A stretch of 64,000 bases of DNA, from the NCBI GenBank assembly GCA_019915135.1, contig JAHLMK010000004.1, positions 1,612,001 through 1,676,000 on the forward strand. The letters run 5' to 3'. The DNA is from Strobilurus pachycystidiatus (Eukaryota > Basidiomycota > Agaricomycetes > Agaricales > Physalacriaceae). Below the pieces are notes generated by a model that saw only the letters and a list, made by a program, of their open reading frames with translations, did not search any database and was not told where the DNA came from. A program made the translations under genes and the position numbers. Each line of letters opens with the position of its first letter. Positions within the stretch are counted from its first letter, which is position 1. Positions 13,101 to 25,100 of this stretch are shown here, one piece after another.

Positions 13101-16100
13101 TTCTACTCTTGGACATCTACCCGGTTCACAGATGGCAGGAAGTACGAAGATCTTTCCAAGGTTGGTCTTTTACTCATCACATAGTCTCGTACTAAGGGTT
13201 CACAAGGTCGTGCTCTTTGTTACGCACAACATCATCACACCAGAAACCGATCCGGACGGCTATACACTTCTCAAGGCTTGTCGCAGCTACAATCGACTGG
13301 ACATGTATTCCGAACTTGACGTACACACCGAGGTTACTATGGACGCAGGGAAGGAGGAGCTGACCAAATTCACCGCGCTGATCCAGGTAAGACTAGGCGC
13401 ATTTGCACTGCAATTTGAAGTCGTTAATACCCAAACTCAGACGTATGAGTCATCACTCCGAGCGAAGATGACCGAAGCTCAAAGGGCTGCCCTGGAGGCG
13501 GCTAGGAAGGACATCGACGACGACGAGGAAGACTCTGACTCTTCTGTTTCAGACGGCGAGTCAATCGATGCGTCGAATGAGGAGCCACGCAGGGACGCAA
13601 CCTCCAATACCTCGAAGAAGAAGACCGCAACTGTGAAAAGTTGGAACTTTCCCAAGATTCATTCACACCGGCATCTCTTTGAGGATATTCTGGCCAAGGG
13701 TGTTACGCGAAACTACAACACAAAGCCAAACGAGGAGATGCATGGGGACCTCAAGGAAAGTTACCAAGATAGGTCTAACTTCAAGGATGTCGTCAATCAG
13801 GTGGGTAATCATCAGCACTCTTGCACGGAACACTCACTCACAAAGTAATAGATCCTGCGAGCGGAACACTGGATATATGTTTCGGATTACATCCGCCAGC
13901 AGATTGCTATTCAAGACGAACTGATTGCCGCCTCCAAACCGAATGCAGAAGGTGACGGGGATCCCAAGGACATCGTTACGGATCCTACAGGTCATCGCAC
14001 TCTCCATGGTTCACGAGGTGACGGTGGGGGCAAAACTACGATCGCTAGTCTGGAGTCGAGAAAAACAGTAGATCCCGCCTTCCACCTTTTCGGACGGAAA
14101 TTGTATCTTTTCTGTCGAAATCTCATACAGAGGTTGCCGGTACTCTTCCCGGCAGGTGCTGAAGGTTTCAAAAATCTGGAGAACGACCATAAGGTGAGTA
14201 CATCTTTCGTATGCTTGACCCAGAGAAGGTCAATTCTGAGGCTGACGAGACACATTGACAGATTTGTATGTTTGGTTCACTGAAGGTGAATTTCGAAAAC
14301 ACGGTCAACGGAAAGCTTGCCACCGACTACCTGAAGTGTTCGCCCAACTTCTACGGATATCCGCGATACGATTGCGTGATGATCAACAGTGACGATGGGA
14401 TATACTTTGGGCGACTGGTCTTGGTCTTCCAAGTCCATGTCCAAGGGCAGAAGATTCTTGTTGCGCTCATTCATCCTTATACAGAGACACCTAGTCGGAT
14501 CCATACTCGGCTCGACACCGACTTGGGGTTTTATCGCGTCAAAGCCAAGCCTCGGAAGGATTCGCATTTTGTCCCCCTACAGTCCATCATTCGTGGGGTT
14601 CTCATGATTCCTGACTTTGGAACATCCCCCCTTCCTCCACACCTGCTTAGTCTCGAAAATCCGCTAGGCGCCGTGGATCATCTGGCGGAACTGAGGAAGG
14701 TAAAGGAGTACCTGATCAACGACATGGTCGATGGAGATATATTCCTGAGACTGCAAGGTCTCAGCTACATTGGACAGCGTGTGCAATCCGTTCCACGCCG
14801 TCGCACTCGTCGCCCATAATTATTGTAACAATTTGAACCAATGAATGAATTGCATCTACGACCGCCATAGTTATGTAACGACTACTTGAGCTCGACATTG
14901 GACATCAAATCGGTAAGCGCCTCGATGCTTGGAACTACTACGAGAACGGGCTCCTCCCCCGCCTGTTCCTCGCGTTCGAAGATTTTGCGCGATTGGGCTC
15001 TATTAGTAGGGTATGTATCAATATCAATCAACGAGATCATTGAAGACTTACATAGTGCTAGCCACTTGAAGCTTGCGCTTCGTCTGAATGGCATAGTAGG
15101 TGGAAGACGGCGCAGGCGCAGAGGGCGGCGTACGAGGGCGAGCTGGCGATAAGGGAAGATCGGATTGCTGCTGCTGCCGAGAGGACGATGCACGCTGATG
15201 TGCAAGTTCGGAATAGACCTCTGAAAAGAAGCTATCGTCTAACCACACTATCAATCCTTATCACAACTAGTACTCCTTGTAAGGGAGCTGGGGTGCACAA
15301 AGGTTCGAGAGAACAAGGTGCTTTTGGGTAATGGAGAAATAGAGATGTATTCCGAATCGCTGTAGTTAAACTACGAGTTGTTTTTGGGGGTGTAGGGATT
15401 CTGATCGAAATGACACAAGAAAACCTTGAAGTCGTAGGCCGAACCTCTTGACGTATGAAGACCTTAAACAGCGCGAGGCAATGTAGCTTCTACCTATCAA
15501 GTGCTCTGGTGTACAAGGATTTTGTCTTGGAATCGTCAGGCCGCTACCGCAGGTTTTACGCCACTGGACTGCTAACGATAAGGACTCCTTCTTGCACTTA
15601 AACCAAACTTCTAGTGTCTTGCACCGGGACCAAAGGTTCCGAAAGGTGTCTCAGATGTTGACAACACTCGTTCAAACTCAACTTATTCCTCAAAGGAAAG
15701 TACTTCACGAAATAGCGTGAATGCAGGGCAGAACCACTTGCAAACCGGCCTTCTTGCGAATACAAGGTTCTAACACCAAGTAGATTCGTTGGTACTCGAC
15801 TTGGTACGTCGGAATAAGGTTCTTTTGAGTCTTTCAAGGAGCTTGGCAACACCTGATGTCTTTAAATCTTGGAAAGGTCTTTGGGGTCTTTGGGGTCTTT
15901 GGGTTCTTTGCAGAAATGAGTCGAAACTCGAGATAGATTCACTACAATGGCTGCGTCTGACTAGCGGCTACTGGGGGGGATCTAAGCTACCGAAATATGG
16001 GTCCTTTGGGCCCTTTTATACTACTGGTGGGTTCCTACTGAGTAAGCATCTATTCTAGGATCGGATACATCGGACTTTCGAGTCATACAAGTGCTGGATT

Positions 16101-19100
16101 CTTATTGGCTATCCCTGGTCGAAACAACTGCGGACAGGCCGCTTGGTCCTTTAGCCATATACGCCACCTTGGCGGTATGGTACAATCCTTGTGCCCAGGA
16201 GATCAAGGTCCGATAAGGACTTCGATCCTTAGGTATCTTTATGTTGCAAGGTCCTACGGACACCTGCTTTCTTGTGGATAGGTTGGATGGAGATCGTTAA
16301 GAACGTCCTTTCGAGCGCAGACACTACAGGGGAGTGCTTTCTTAAAGTGGTAATACACCCTGCTTTCGGGGTGGTCCTTGATCGTGGATCATGATCGATC
16401 GGCATAGCGGAAGGCGTCGGTTCGGAGTCCTTGACAGCTCCGAAGATTGTTTCCCCAAAAGGGTTGTGACGTCCTTGAACTATTTCGGGACCTTCCAGGT
16501 CTTTGGGTTGAGGTGCGCAGGTCTTGGGTCGCTCGAACTGAACCGCCTGGAGACCTTTGGACCCTCCTTGGGTGCGAATGGTTATAGCACATCGTCTGTA
16601 GTACAAGGTACACGCAAAGGTACGGGATCTTGAAAGGGATCCAACGCGCGGATAAGGATATTCGGATGAAGGTGATCGAAGGTTTCGATCGCGCCTGTCC
16701 TAAAGGACTTGTTAAGGCGCCTGGACCTTGTCCTGGAGGCTTGCCCGCGTCAAGGCAGTAACTCCTGCGTGCTCTATCCTAAGTACTTGACTGGAGGTTC
16801 CTAAGGTCTTTGGGCTGTTCAGGAATCGCAAAATTCCCCGTTTCTAGTACTGGAATAGTACCCTGCGTATCATCTCCCCTTGACTTATGAAATGTCGTCC
16901 GCGACATAGTCCTTGGTGGTTCAGAACCTTTATCCTGGGTACCAGGCCGCCGTGACGAAGTCCCCTTTTGGTTTCTATCGCCCGATGGACCCTCTTTTGC
17001 CTAACTTTGTTCCGTTATAAAAGGTCCTGGGACTTGTCCTCAGAGCTTTCATTCCTGCCTTTATTCTATCATGGCTCCCAAAACTTGGACTCCCATCGCA
17101 AAGCTGCTTCCCACAACGCCGCACGTTCCGTCCGCGAAGGACCTGATCACTACGCGCGACCTTGGCGCCGGTCTCGTCGCTTATGCGCTCGACTACGACC
17201 CTCCAGCCAACACACCCGACTTCCTTATGTACCTCGGCATGCATCTTACGCTCATCATTCCCAAGGTCCATCGTCTGGACCTCAAGAAGGCGTGTTCGAA
17301 TCCCGACGTGGCACTGGAGATCACCGGCTATGTTGACAAGATCATGGAGAGAGTCCTTGTGTGTACTCCTTCGCTGTGTTCTTTTCCTGATCCTGACTTC
17401 ATCCTGTCCTTGTTTTCTTTTTAGGCCGTCGCCCATGACCTTCGCACCTTTTCCAAGGTGTCGACGGACATGGCGGTGTTCTTTTTCAATCTTCGCCTCT
17501 ATGTAGGGATGCTGGTACACCTTCTTGGGATTCACCCTCAGACGCCAACGCACCACATCGCCCATATTCTTCAACCTTTGGTGAGCAGCTGCAAGAAGGC
17601 GTCTAACGCCCCCTTCCCTGATGCTTCGTGCCTTGTCTTGCTTCCTTATTCTATCCTTAGTTCACAGCTACCTTAGCTACTATTGTAGCCAGCTGGGCAC
17701 AGAATAAGTCTTAAAATAAAAATTTTTATAGTCTTTGAATAAATGGACCGATGTCCCTCTATTCCCTCTTTACTTTTCTGATGACGTCCCCGTCATCTGG
17801 TATGGTACCTTAGCTTCCTTTGAAGCTATAGGTCATTCCTGGGTGCTCAAGGTCACGTAGTTCTGGCAAGGACATCTAAGGTCTTCGTGATCGGCTTACT
17901 TATGAAGTGTAGTCGATCAAAGAACTGTTTTCCAAGGTCTATAGGATCTCGTCGCGATACAAAAGGTATTACACGGAACTGAGCTATCTTGTCTTTGTAG
18001 ATCGTTCCGTCCAACTCGCAGACCACATAGTTTCCTGCCGAGGTCCTTGTTACTACCGCGTAAGGTCCCATAAACCTTTCCTTGAACTTCGCATTCATTT
18101 CTGATTCGATCCTAGTGTTCCTTACTAGTACTAGTTCACCAGTTTTGAATTTGTAGCGAGGTATACTTTTCTGGAAGTCCTCCAAGAACTTCGCAGCGGC
18201 CTTCTGTTTATTTAGAAGGACCTTTGACCTTAGCTTGACAGTATCCTCTTTGTGCTTGATGAGCTGCCTAGCTCGGAAGGCAATAAGGTCCGAATGGGAG
18301 ACCAGTCGGTCTGGTGCTTCAACCAGCCAAGTCAATTCCTCCAGGTCCATTGGCATTATTGGTTCGCAACCGGTTACTGCCTGGAACGCTGAAGTACCTA
18401 GACTCCTCTTTATGGTAATGCGCTCAGCCCAAAGGACCTCATGTAGGAACTCTGGCCATTGCTCGGGTTTACCCCTGCATACCTTGAAGAGAGATTGACG
18501 GATATCCCAGTGTCCTCGTTCAACCTTTCCGTTGGCTTGCTTATTGTACGCCGTGATCAAGATACCTGTAATACCATATTTCTGTTCAATATGTACTAAA
18601 GCCTTCTTGATTGCTGGCCCATTGTCGGTTACAATTTCCTTGATACAACCCCACCTGCATAGAATGTCCTCGAAGATCCATTCTCCCAGCGACTCGGCGG
18701 TCTCTTCCTTGAGAGCCCTTGCCTCTGGCCAACTTGTTAATCCACACCTTGCGACGGTCACAGCATTGAAGCCGGCCCATTTTGAAGGTCGTTTCTTTCG
18801 AATGGATTCCTCTCCTGCCTTAGGCATCCGGAAGGTGTCTATATAAGCCCTTTCGTAGATACCTGGAGTTGAAGTAATCGTTGGTGCAACCTTTATGTTA
18901 CGTTTCTGGCGTTTCTGACATAGTACACAGGTCCTTACATACCATCGTATGTCGACCTCCATACCTGGCCACCAGAATCGCTTCATGATGAGTTGTAACA
19001 CGGAATATTGTCCTTTATGTCCTGCCCGGTCGTGTAGAGCTTTACAAACCGGGATTCGTTCATTTGGAAGTAGCACTCGACGGGGGTGGGAGTCCGAATG

Positions 19101-22100
19101 TGTTCGGTATAACCTTTCATGCTGGACAAAGAAGTCTTTGCTCCATTTCTCCAAGTCTTCGTCCTCAAGTACATCTTCCGATTGTAAGTAAGGTTGAAGT
19201 TTGGGCAAATAGGTCTCCCACAAACGCTCCCTTTTGCTCTTATTGAGCTCCGGGAACTCCGTGATATGCATCCAACCTTCGATATCCTTAACATTGACTA
19301 GTCCCGAAGTCCTTACCGCTTTAGAAACCTTTATATGGTCTGGTAAAGGACTCCGTACTATTTCCTGGAAATAGCCTCCCCTACTGTCGATGTCATTCCT
19401 GAAAGTGTCAAAGTCTAACGGCTGCTCCTCTTTAGGCAGACCTTTAGGCTCCTGGTACTCAAAGGTATTGACCTCGTCATCCTCTATGTTTATGTGAGGT
19501 CTGGGTACTACTACATCATGCTCTGAAGCTGGACGGCGACTTAAACCATCCGGGCCATGAACCTTTCCTGGTACGTGTACAAGCGTGAAGTGATACATCA
19601 AGATCTCCTCAGCCCACCTTTGCAGGTTTGCGTTCGCTAAGGAGTCCACGTTGGATAACATGCCCTTGATGTATTTTGCATCCACTTCAATTTCTAGTTT
19701 TCTACACCCTAGAAGGTAGTACTTGCACGCGGACAGAGCTCTGAAGAGCCCGAATAGTTCTCGCTTGGCTTGCGAGTACCTTGCCTCTCTTTCGTTCAAT
19801 GTCAGAGACATAAACTTGGCAAAGTATCGTTTCTTAGGGTCCTTGGGATCTACCTGGGACAGATAGAAACCTACTGCCTGGTAAGAGGTGTCTACCGACA
19901 GCGTGATTGGCGTGGACCATTCATAATTCAGTGGTTTCAGCATCGGACAAGTTTGTATAGCTTCCTTTAAGGTATCCATACTTTCCTGCTCCTCGTCTGT
20001 CCATCTGAACTTGGTAATGTCTTTGGTTAACCTGGTCAAAGGTAACGCCTTCTTAGAGTAGTCCTTTACAAATGCTCTGAAGATTCCAGCTGTTCCTAAG
20101 AACGAACGGACTTCCGTGAGCGCTTTACAAGGGGGCCAATCCGAGATCACCTTAACGCGATCTTCAGCTGGCTTTCTACCTTCGTAGGTACAGACATGTC
20201 CCACTGCCACAATCTCTTCTGCACAAATGATAGCCTTGTGACCAGAAAAGGTCCCTCCGGCATGTTTCATTCGCTGTATGATCCTGTTCATGTTCACAAG
20301 GTGTTCCCAAACGAAACGCCTTACTTCAGGATGACCTGGAAGCGTTTCGTAGGTGCCATCAGCTTGTTCATATCGCGTAGCGGGCCCGCGGACGGGCACA
20401 TCGTCGATATAAGGTCTGGTGAAGGCTGGTATTTCATCCTTGAGAATCGTTGTAACATCGTCATGAAAGATAGGTACTGAATTAGTCCAGCCCATCGGTA
20501 AGGTCTTTAACCTTAACGCTCCGTAAGGTGTCGAGAAGGTTGTCATATCGCGGGACGCGGTGGCAAGGAGCCGTTCGTCATATCCAACGAACAGATCCAA
20601 GGTTCCTCCACAACTTCGTCCTGCAAAGGACTCCGCTAGTTCCTCCGTGGCTGGAGGTAACCCTGAGTGCGCAATGGTCACCGCATTGAGTGGTTCCAGA
20701 CTGTGCACTAGGCGAAGTTTCTTTCCATCCTTCTTCACAACACAGAACCACCTGGAGCGGTATGAGGAGTTCGAAGGCTCATACACGCCCGAGTCTAGTT
20801 TGTGTTTGATAATCTTACAGACTTCGTCATAGATTCCTGGTGGAATTGGTATATTCCTTAACACCCAAGGTGTGTGCGGTATTACCGGGATATCCACTGG
20901 TGGAAAGAACTCTGGTTTGAAGTGTCCTTTCTCAGATTCTTCCCAGGCAAAGCCTTCGTTCTGGTTACAGAAGATGGAGTCTATAATCCGTCTTTCTGCA
21001 TCCGTCAGGAAGTCCCCGACGTGGTCGGCTTGTATCTGTTCCCTCCTTTCGGCAGTATACCTACCTGTGGGTACGAAGGGTGGTGGATCAGGTACTAATT
21101 CCGGCATCCCAGCTAGTGGGTCTCCATGAATGTGGCGCTTGATCCTGAATTCTTCAGGTAAGGTTCCAAGGTGAGCTTTGGTTTTCAAGGCTACTGGTTT
21201 GTACTTCTTCCCTACGAATACACCCCTCTTAGGGATCTGACTTTCCAACCTTAGGAACTCCTGTTGTGCCTCCGCCATGTAATCCTTTGGTAAGGTTACC
21301 GACAAGCCCGTAAAGACTTGTTCTAACTCCTTTGGTACCCCGTAAAAGAGATTCAAAGTCGCCGTGGCGTAGGACTTAAATTCTTCTTGGTCTTCCGCAA
21401 TCTGATTGATATTGAATACCTTGCGAAAGCCTTGAATCTTGGTTGGGACCTTTAATAGTCCCGAAGGTGTCACCATATGTTCTGGGACTGTCATATGTGT
21501 CGATGCTTGGTGCATCGATGCATGCATGAAGGCGTGTTGCTTCCTTAGCCTTTTGGCTGCCTGATGAACCCTATTGGGTGACTTCTTCATGTATAAGGAC
21601 GTTAAGTCCCCTTCCCCGAAGGTCTCCCTGTTATCACCAGGTATCCAACTTTGCTTTACTTCGATGTTTCCTTCTGGTGACCTTTCAAGGATCAACACGG
21701 CTTCTTCATAGGAATTTCCTACGTCCTTAGGTTCCCGTGAAAACCCGTTTGTCCTCCTGGAATCATATGTCTTGGGATCTGTCCTCGACGGTAAGAAGGT
21801 AGCGATAACTTCTTCCCATTGGTGTTATCCGTAAGGGTTCCGATTGCGTTCCCGTTGGGAAGGTTGGTGATGACCAGGTTTGAAACGATCTCGAAAGGTC
21901 GTCCCAGTAGGACCTCATAGGCGGGATCCTGCAACACATGCAACTGAAGGTAATAGACAATTCCTTCAAAGTCAAAAGGTATGTTACGAGCCAATCCCAA
22001 GGTACTGGTTCGTCCCTTGTCCGCACTTTCCATAGTAATGGTGAAAGTGGGATCATAGGCTATTCCTAGTTCCAATGCTGCCTTGAGCGAAATGGAGGCG

Positions 22101-25100
22101 ATCTGCGACCCACCATCCACTAAACTCTCCTTTTTACCATTCTTGTTGATCAAGGGCCAAAAGGTTCGTAGATCTGCATTTTCCGGCGCCATATTGCCAC
22201 TTATCATTTGAAAGGGACCAGTATAGTGACCTCCGGAAAGGTTTACAAACTGTTCTACCGCATCGTGGACTACAATTCCACCAATAGGTAAATCACCTTG
22301 CTCATGAAAGTTGACTGAATACAGCTCGGGTTGAAAGTGATCTTGGACCGTATCGGCCACTTCTTCCGTCTTGAATACAGCCACAGGCGTGTTGCGTTTC
22401 CTGATGAAGTCCGAAATGCTCTGCTGCCAAGGGGGGTTGGTAGCTAGTAGCGCTTCGGGTAACAAGAACTTCCAGGCTTCACGCCAACTGGGATTCTTGT
22501 GCAAGAGTTCTTCTGCCAGGCTACGGCGTTGGAAACTCTTGACCTTAGGTTCCTTAGGTTGAACCTTTGGTTGGTTCTTTTCTGGCAGAGTTGAATCTGC
22601 TTTTGGTTGCGGCACCGGGTCTGGTTCTTCCATCGCCAGGACTTCGTCAAGAAGGTCCTGGTCAACAGATTCTACTTCTTGAGTGACTTCCGGCTTGGAG
22701 AATGATACCTTAGGCGGCGCTGCTTTTGGAATGACCACGGACACCCGGTCCTTAGGCCATGAGGTTACCTTGTTTTGTGGAGTTGAATCCACAGGTGCAC
22801 TAGGTGCTTTTGCGCTCTGACGAGTCTGACGAGTTTCTACAGTGAACTGGCTCTCCGGAGGAGTATGTGCTAACTGCACTCCTTCCTTCATCGAGCCCTG
22901 CCGAAACCCTGATAGGCGTCGGGGGCAAACTCTTCTTCTTGGGTTGGGGTTTGAACATACATCGCGACCTCAGGTGCGAACTCATCTTCTTGAGATTGGA
23001 ACGCCGATACCTTAGGTGCATTTTCTTGTTGAAACTTCTGAACTTGTTCCCAAGGGCTGAGAGGCTGCTTGGGACTAACCCTTTGAATAGGTTGACTAGT
23101 AGTTCCGTTCGTTACATGATATATGTTGGTACCGCCAGGCTTGTAGATATGACCATTGCTTTCGCACATTTCCTTTGTAGGACAATTTGCTACAATGTGT
23201 CCTAGCTCACGACAGAAGTAGCACCTTCCATCGTTAACTACGAACTTGTTTCCTGGGAACGCGCCCGGAGGAGCTTTGTAGAGTCCATTCGGTAAGTTGG
23301 TCGGGACTGAGACACCTTGAGCAGGTGTTTGTAGATAAATCGGCGAGGCTTCTTGTACAAAACCTTGGGTGCGGAGTCCTTGCGGACCTCCACGCTGTAA
23401 GGTATGGAGAAGTTCTGCCATCATCTTCTGATCAGCCTTGCGAGCCTCTTCGCGTTCCTTTTCTCCTTTCTGGATAATGTCCTGAAGGCTAGCTACCCTA
23501 TTCAGGTATTCATCCAACTCCTCTGTCTTGATTCGGGTGGTAGAGGCGGGAATAAGTTCTCTGTTATAAGGACTATCCTTCGCACTCTTGCTCATCCATT
23601 TATCGGTCAAGAAGTAGTTGGAGATCGCTGCCTCGACCTCTGACAAAGTGAAGTCATAGGTGGGGGTTGTCCCGGCTGTTGCATTAGCTTTCGCATCGCG
23701 CCTGAGGTCCCCAAGGACATTATGCCAAACTCCCTCTGTGATAGAGGACTTGATATCTTCTATAGCACCCTTATTGGTAAGTTCTCCCGACGTGATAAGA
23801 TGTCCCATGATATGGAGCACTTCGCGCTGAAAGCTTTCCCATTTTTGCTTGTTGGCTATGGGCCTAGCCAGGTACGGGTCCAAGGCATCCTTTAGGTCGG
23901 CCGGGACGTACGTAGGATCGTTCTTTCCCTTTGAGTATGAGGAAAGAACTGATTCTTGGAAGTCCGCCCAGACACCTTTCAAGTAGTCTGGGTTTTTGTG
24001 CCACCTTAGGCGTTGTTCGTGGCCGGCGTATAGCGCGGCTACTTCCAACTTAGTACCTTGTTCGGCGATTCCTGTCTGGTCAAAGATCCAGTTGCACATT
24101 GTGAAGAACTCCCTCACATCATCGCCGGAGTGTCCCTTGAATTTGGGAGCATCCCTTGAGAATGGTATCGGGATCTTCTTGCCTTGGATCTCGCCTCTAG
24201 CTTCAGCGCTAAGTTCCTCGGAAGGTACAATTGCTCGTACTGCCATTACTGGAACTGGTATCGTGTTTTGGGTAGACTGGTTAAAGTCAATGAAGGGGGT
24301 AATAGGTTCTGGACTTTCGGGGTCTTCAAGGTCAGTCAAAGGACTTCCGAAAGGTGTCACAAATGCGGGACTAGGCGAAGTTCTAGAGTCCGAATGTCTT
24401 CGGGTACTGGTTGGAGTTCTCGAAGGTGATTCAGGATCTGAAGAAGATCTGATCCTAGAGGCAGTAGGTGTTGAAGGTGGTACTTGCGTACGTTTCTTCT
24501 TTTGGTTCTTGGGAGTAGTCGGGTCTGCAAAGCGTCGCTGTGCTTGAGCTACTTCACTAGGTAAACCGTTGTAAAGTGAGCCGGCGATTGGGCGATTGCT
24601 TCTTAGGCGACTAGTGATACCAGAGGTTGCTGGATTTGAAGATCCGGCAATAACTGGGTCTCCTTTTGGTGGTTGTGGATTTGCGCGGTTCTGGCTGTTG
24701 GTGTAACGACCAGAGTTCCTTGCAGCCAGTGTCTTTTGTTTATGGAGATTCCGATCTCAAGGTCGACTTAGAAGTCTCTTTTCGAAATCAAAATTTACAC
24801 CCCCTCGCGGTGGGCTCCAAAATATGATGTGCAAGTTCGGAATAGACCTCTGAAAAGAAGCTATCGTCTAACCACACTATCAATCCTTATCACAACTAGT
24901 ACTCCTTGTAAGGGAGCTGGGGTGCACAAAGGTTCGAGAGAACAAGGTGCTTTTGGGTAATGGAGAAATAGAGATGTATTCCGAATCGCTGTAGTTAAAC
25001 TACGAGTTGTTTTTGGGGGTGTAGGGATTCTGATCGAAATGACACAAGAAAACCTTGAAGTCGTAGGCCGAACCTCTTGACGTATGAAGACCTTAAACAG

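Noticed and set aside
15598..16633. Short open frames in the LTR, repeated at 25227-26262
   Set aside because: They lie in both LTRs on both strands, lack start context and domains, and are explained as non-coding LTR sequence.
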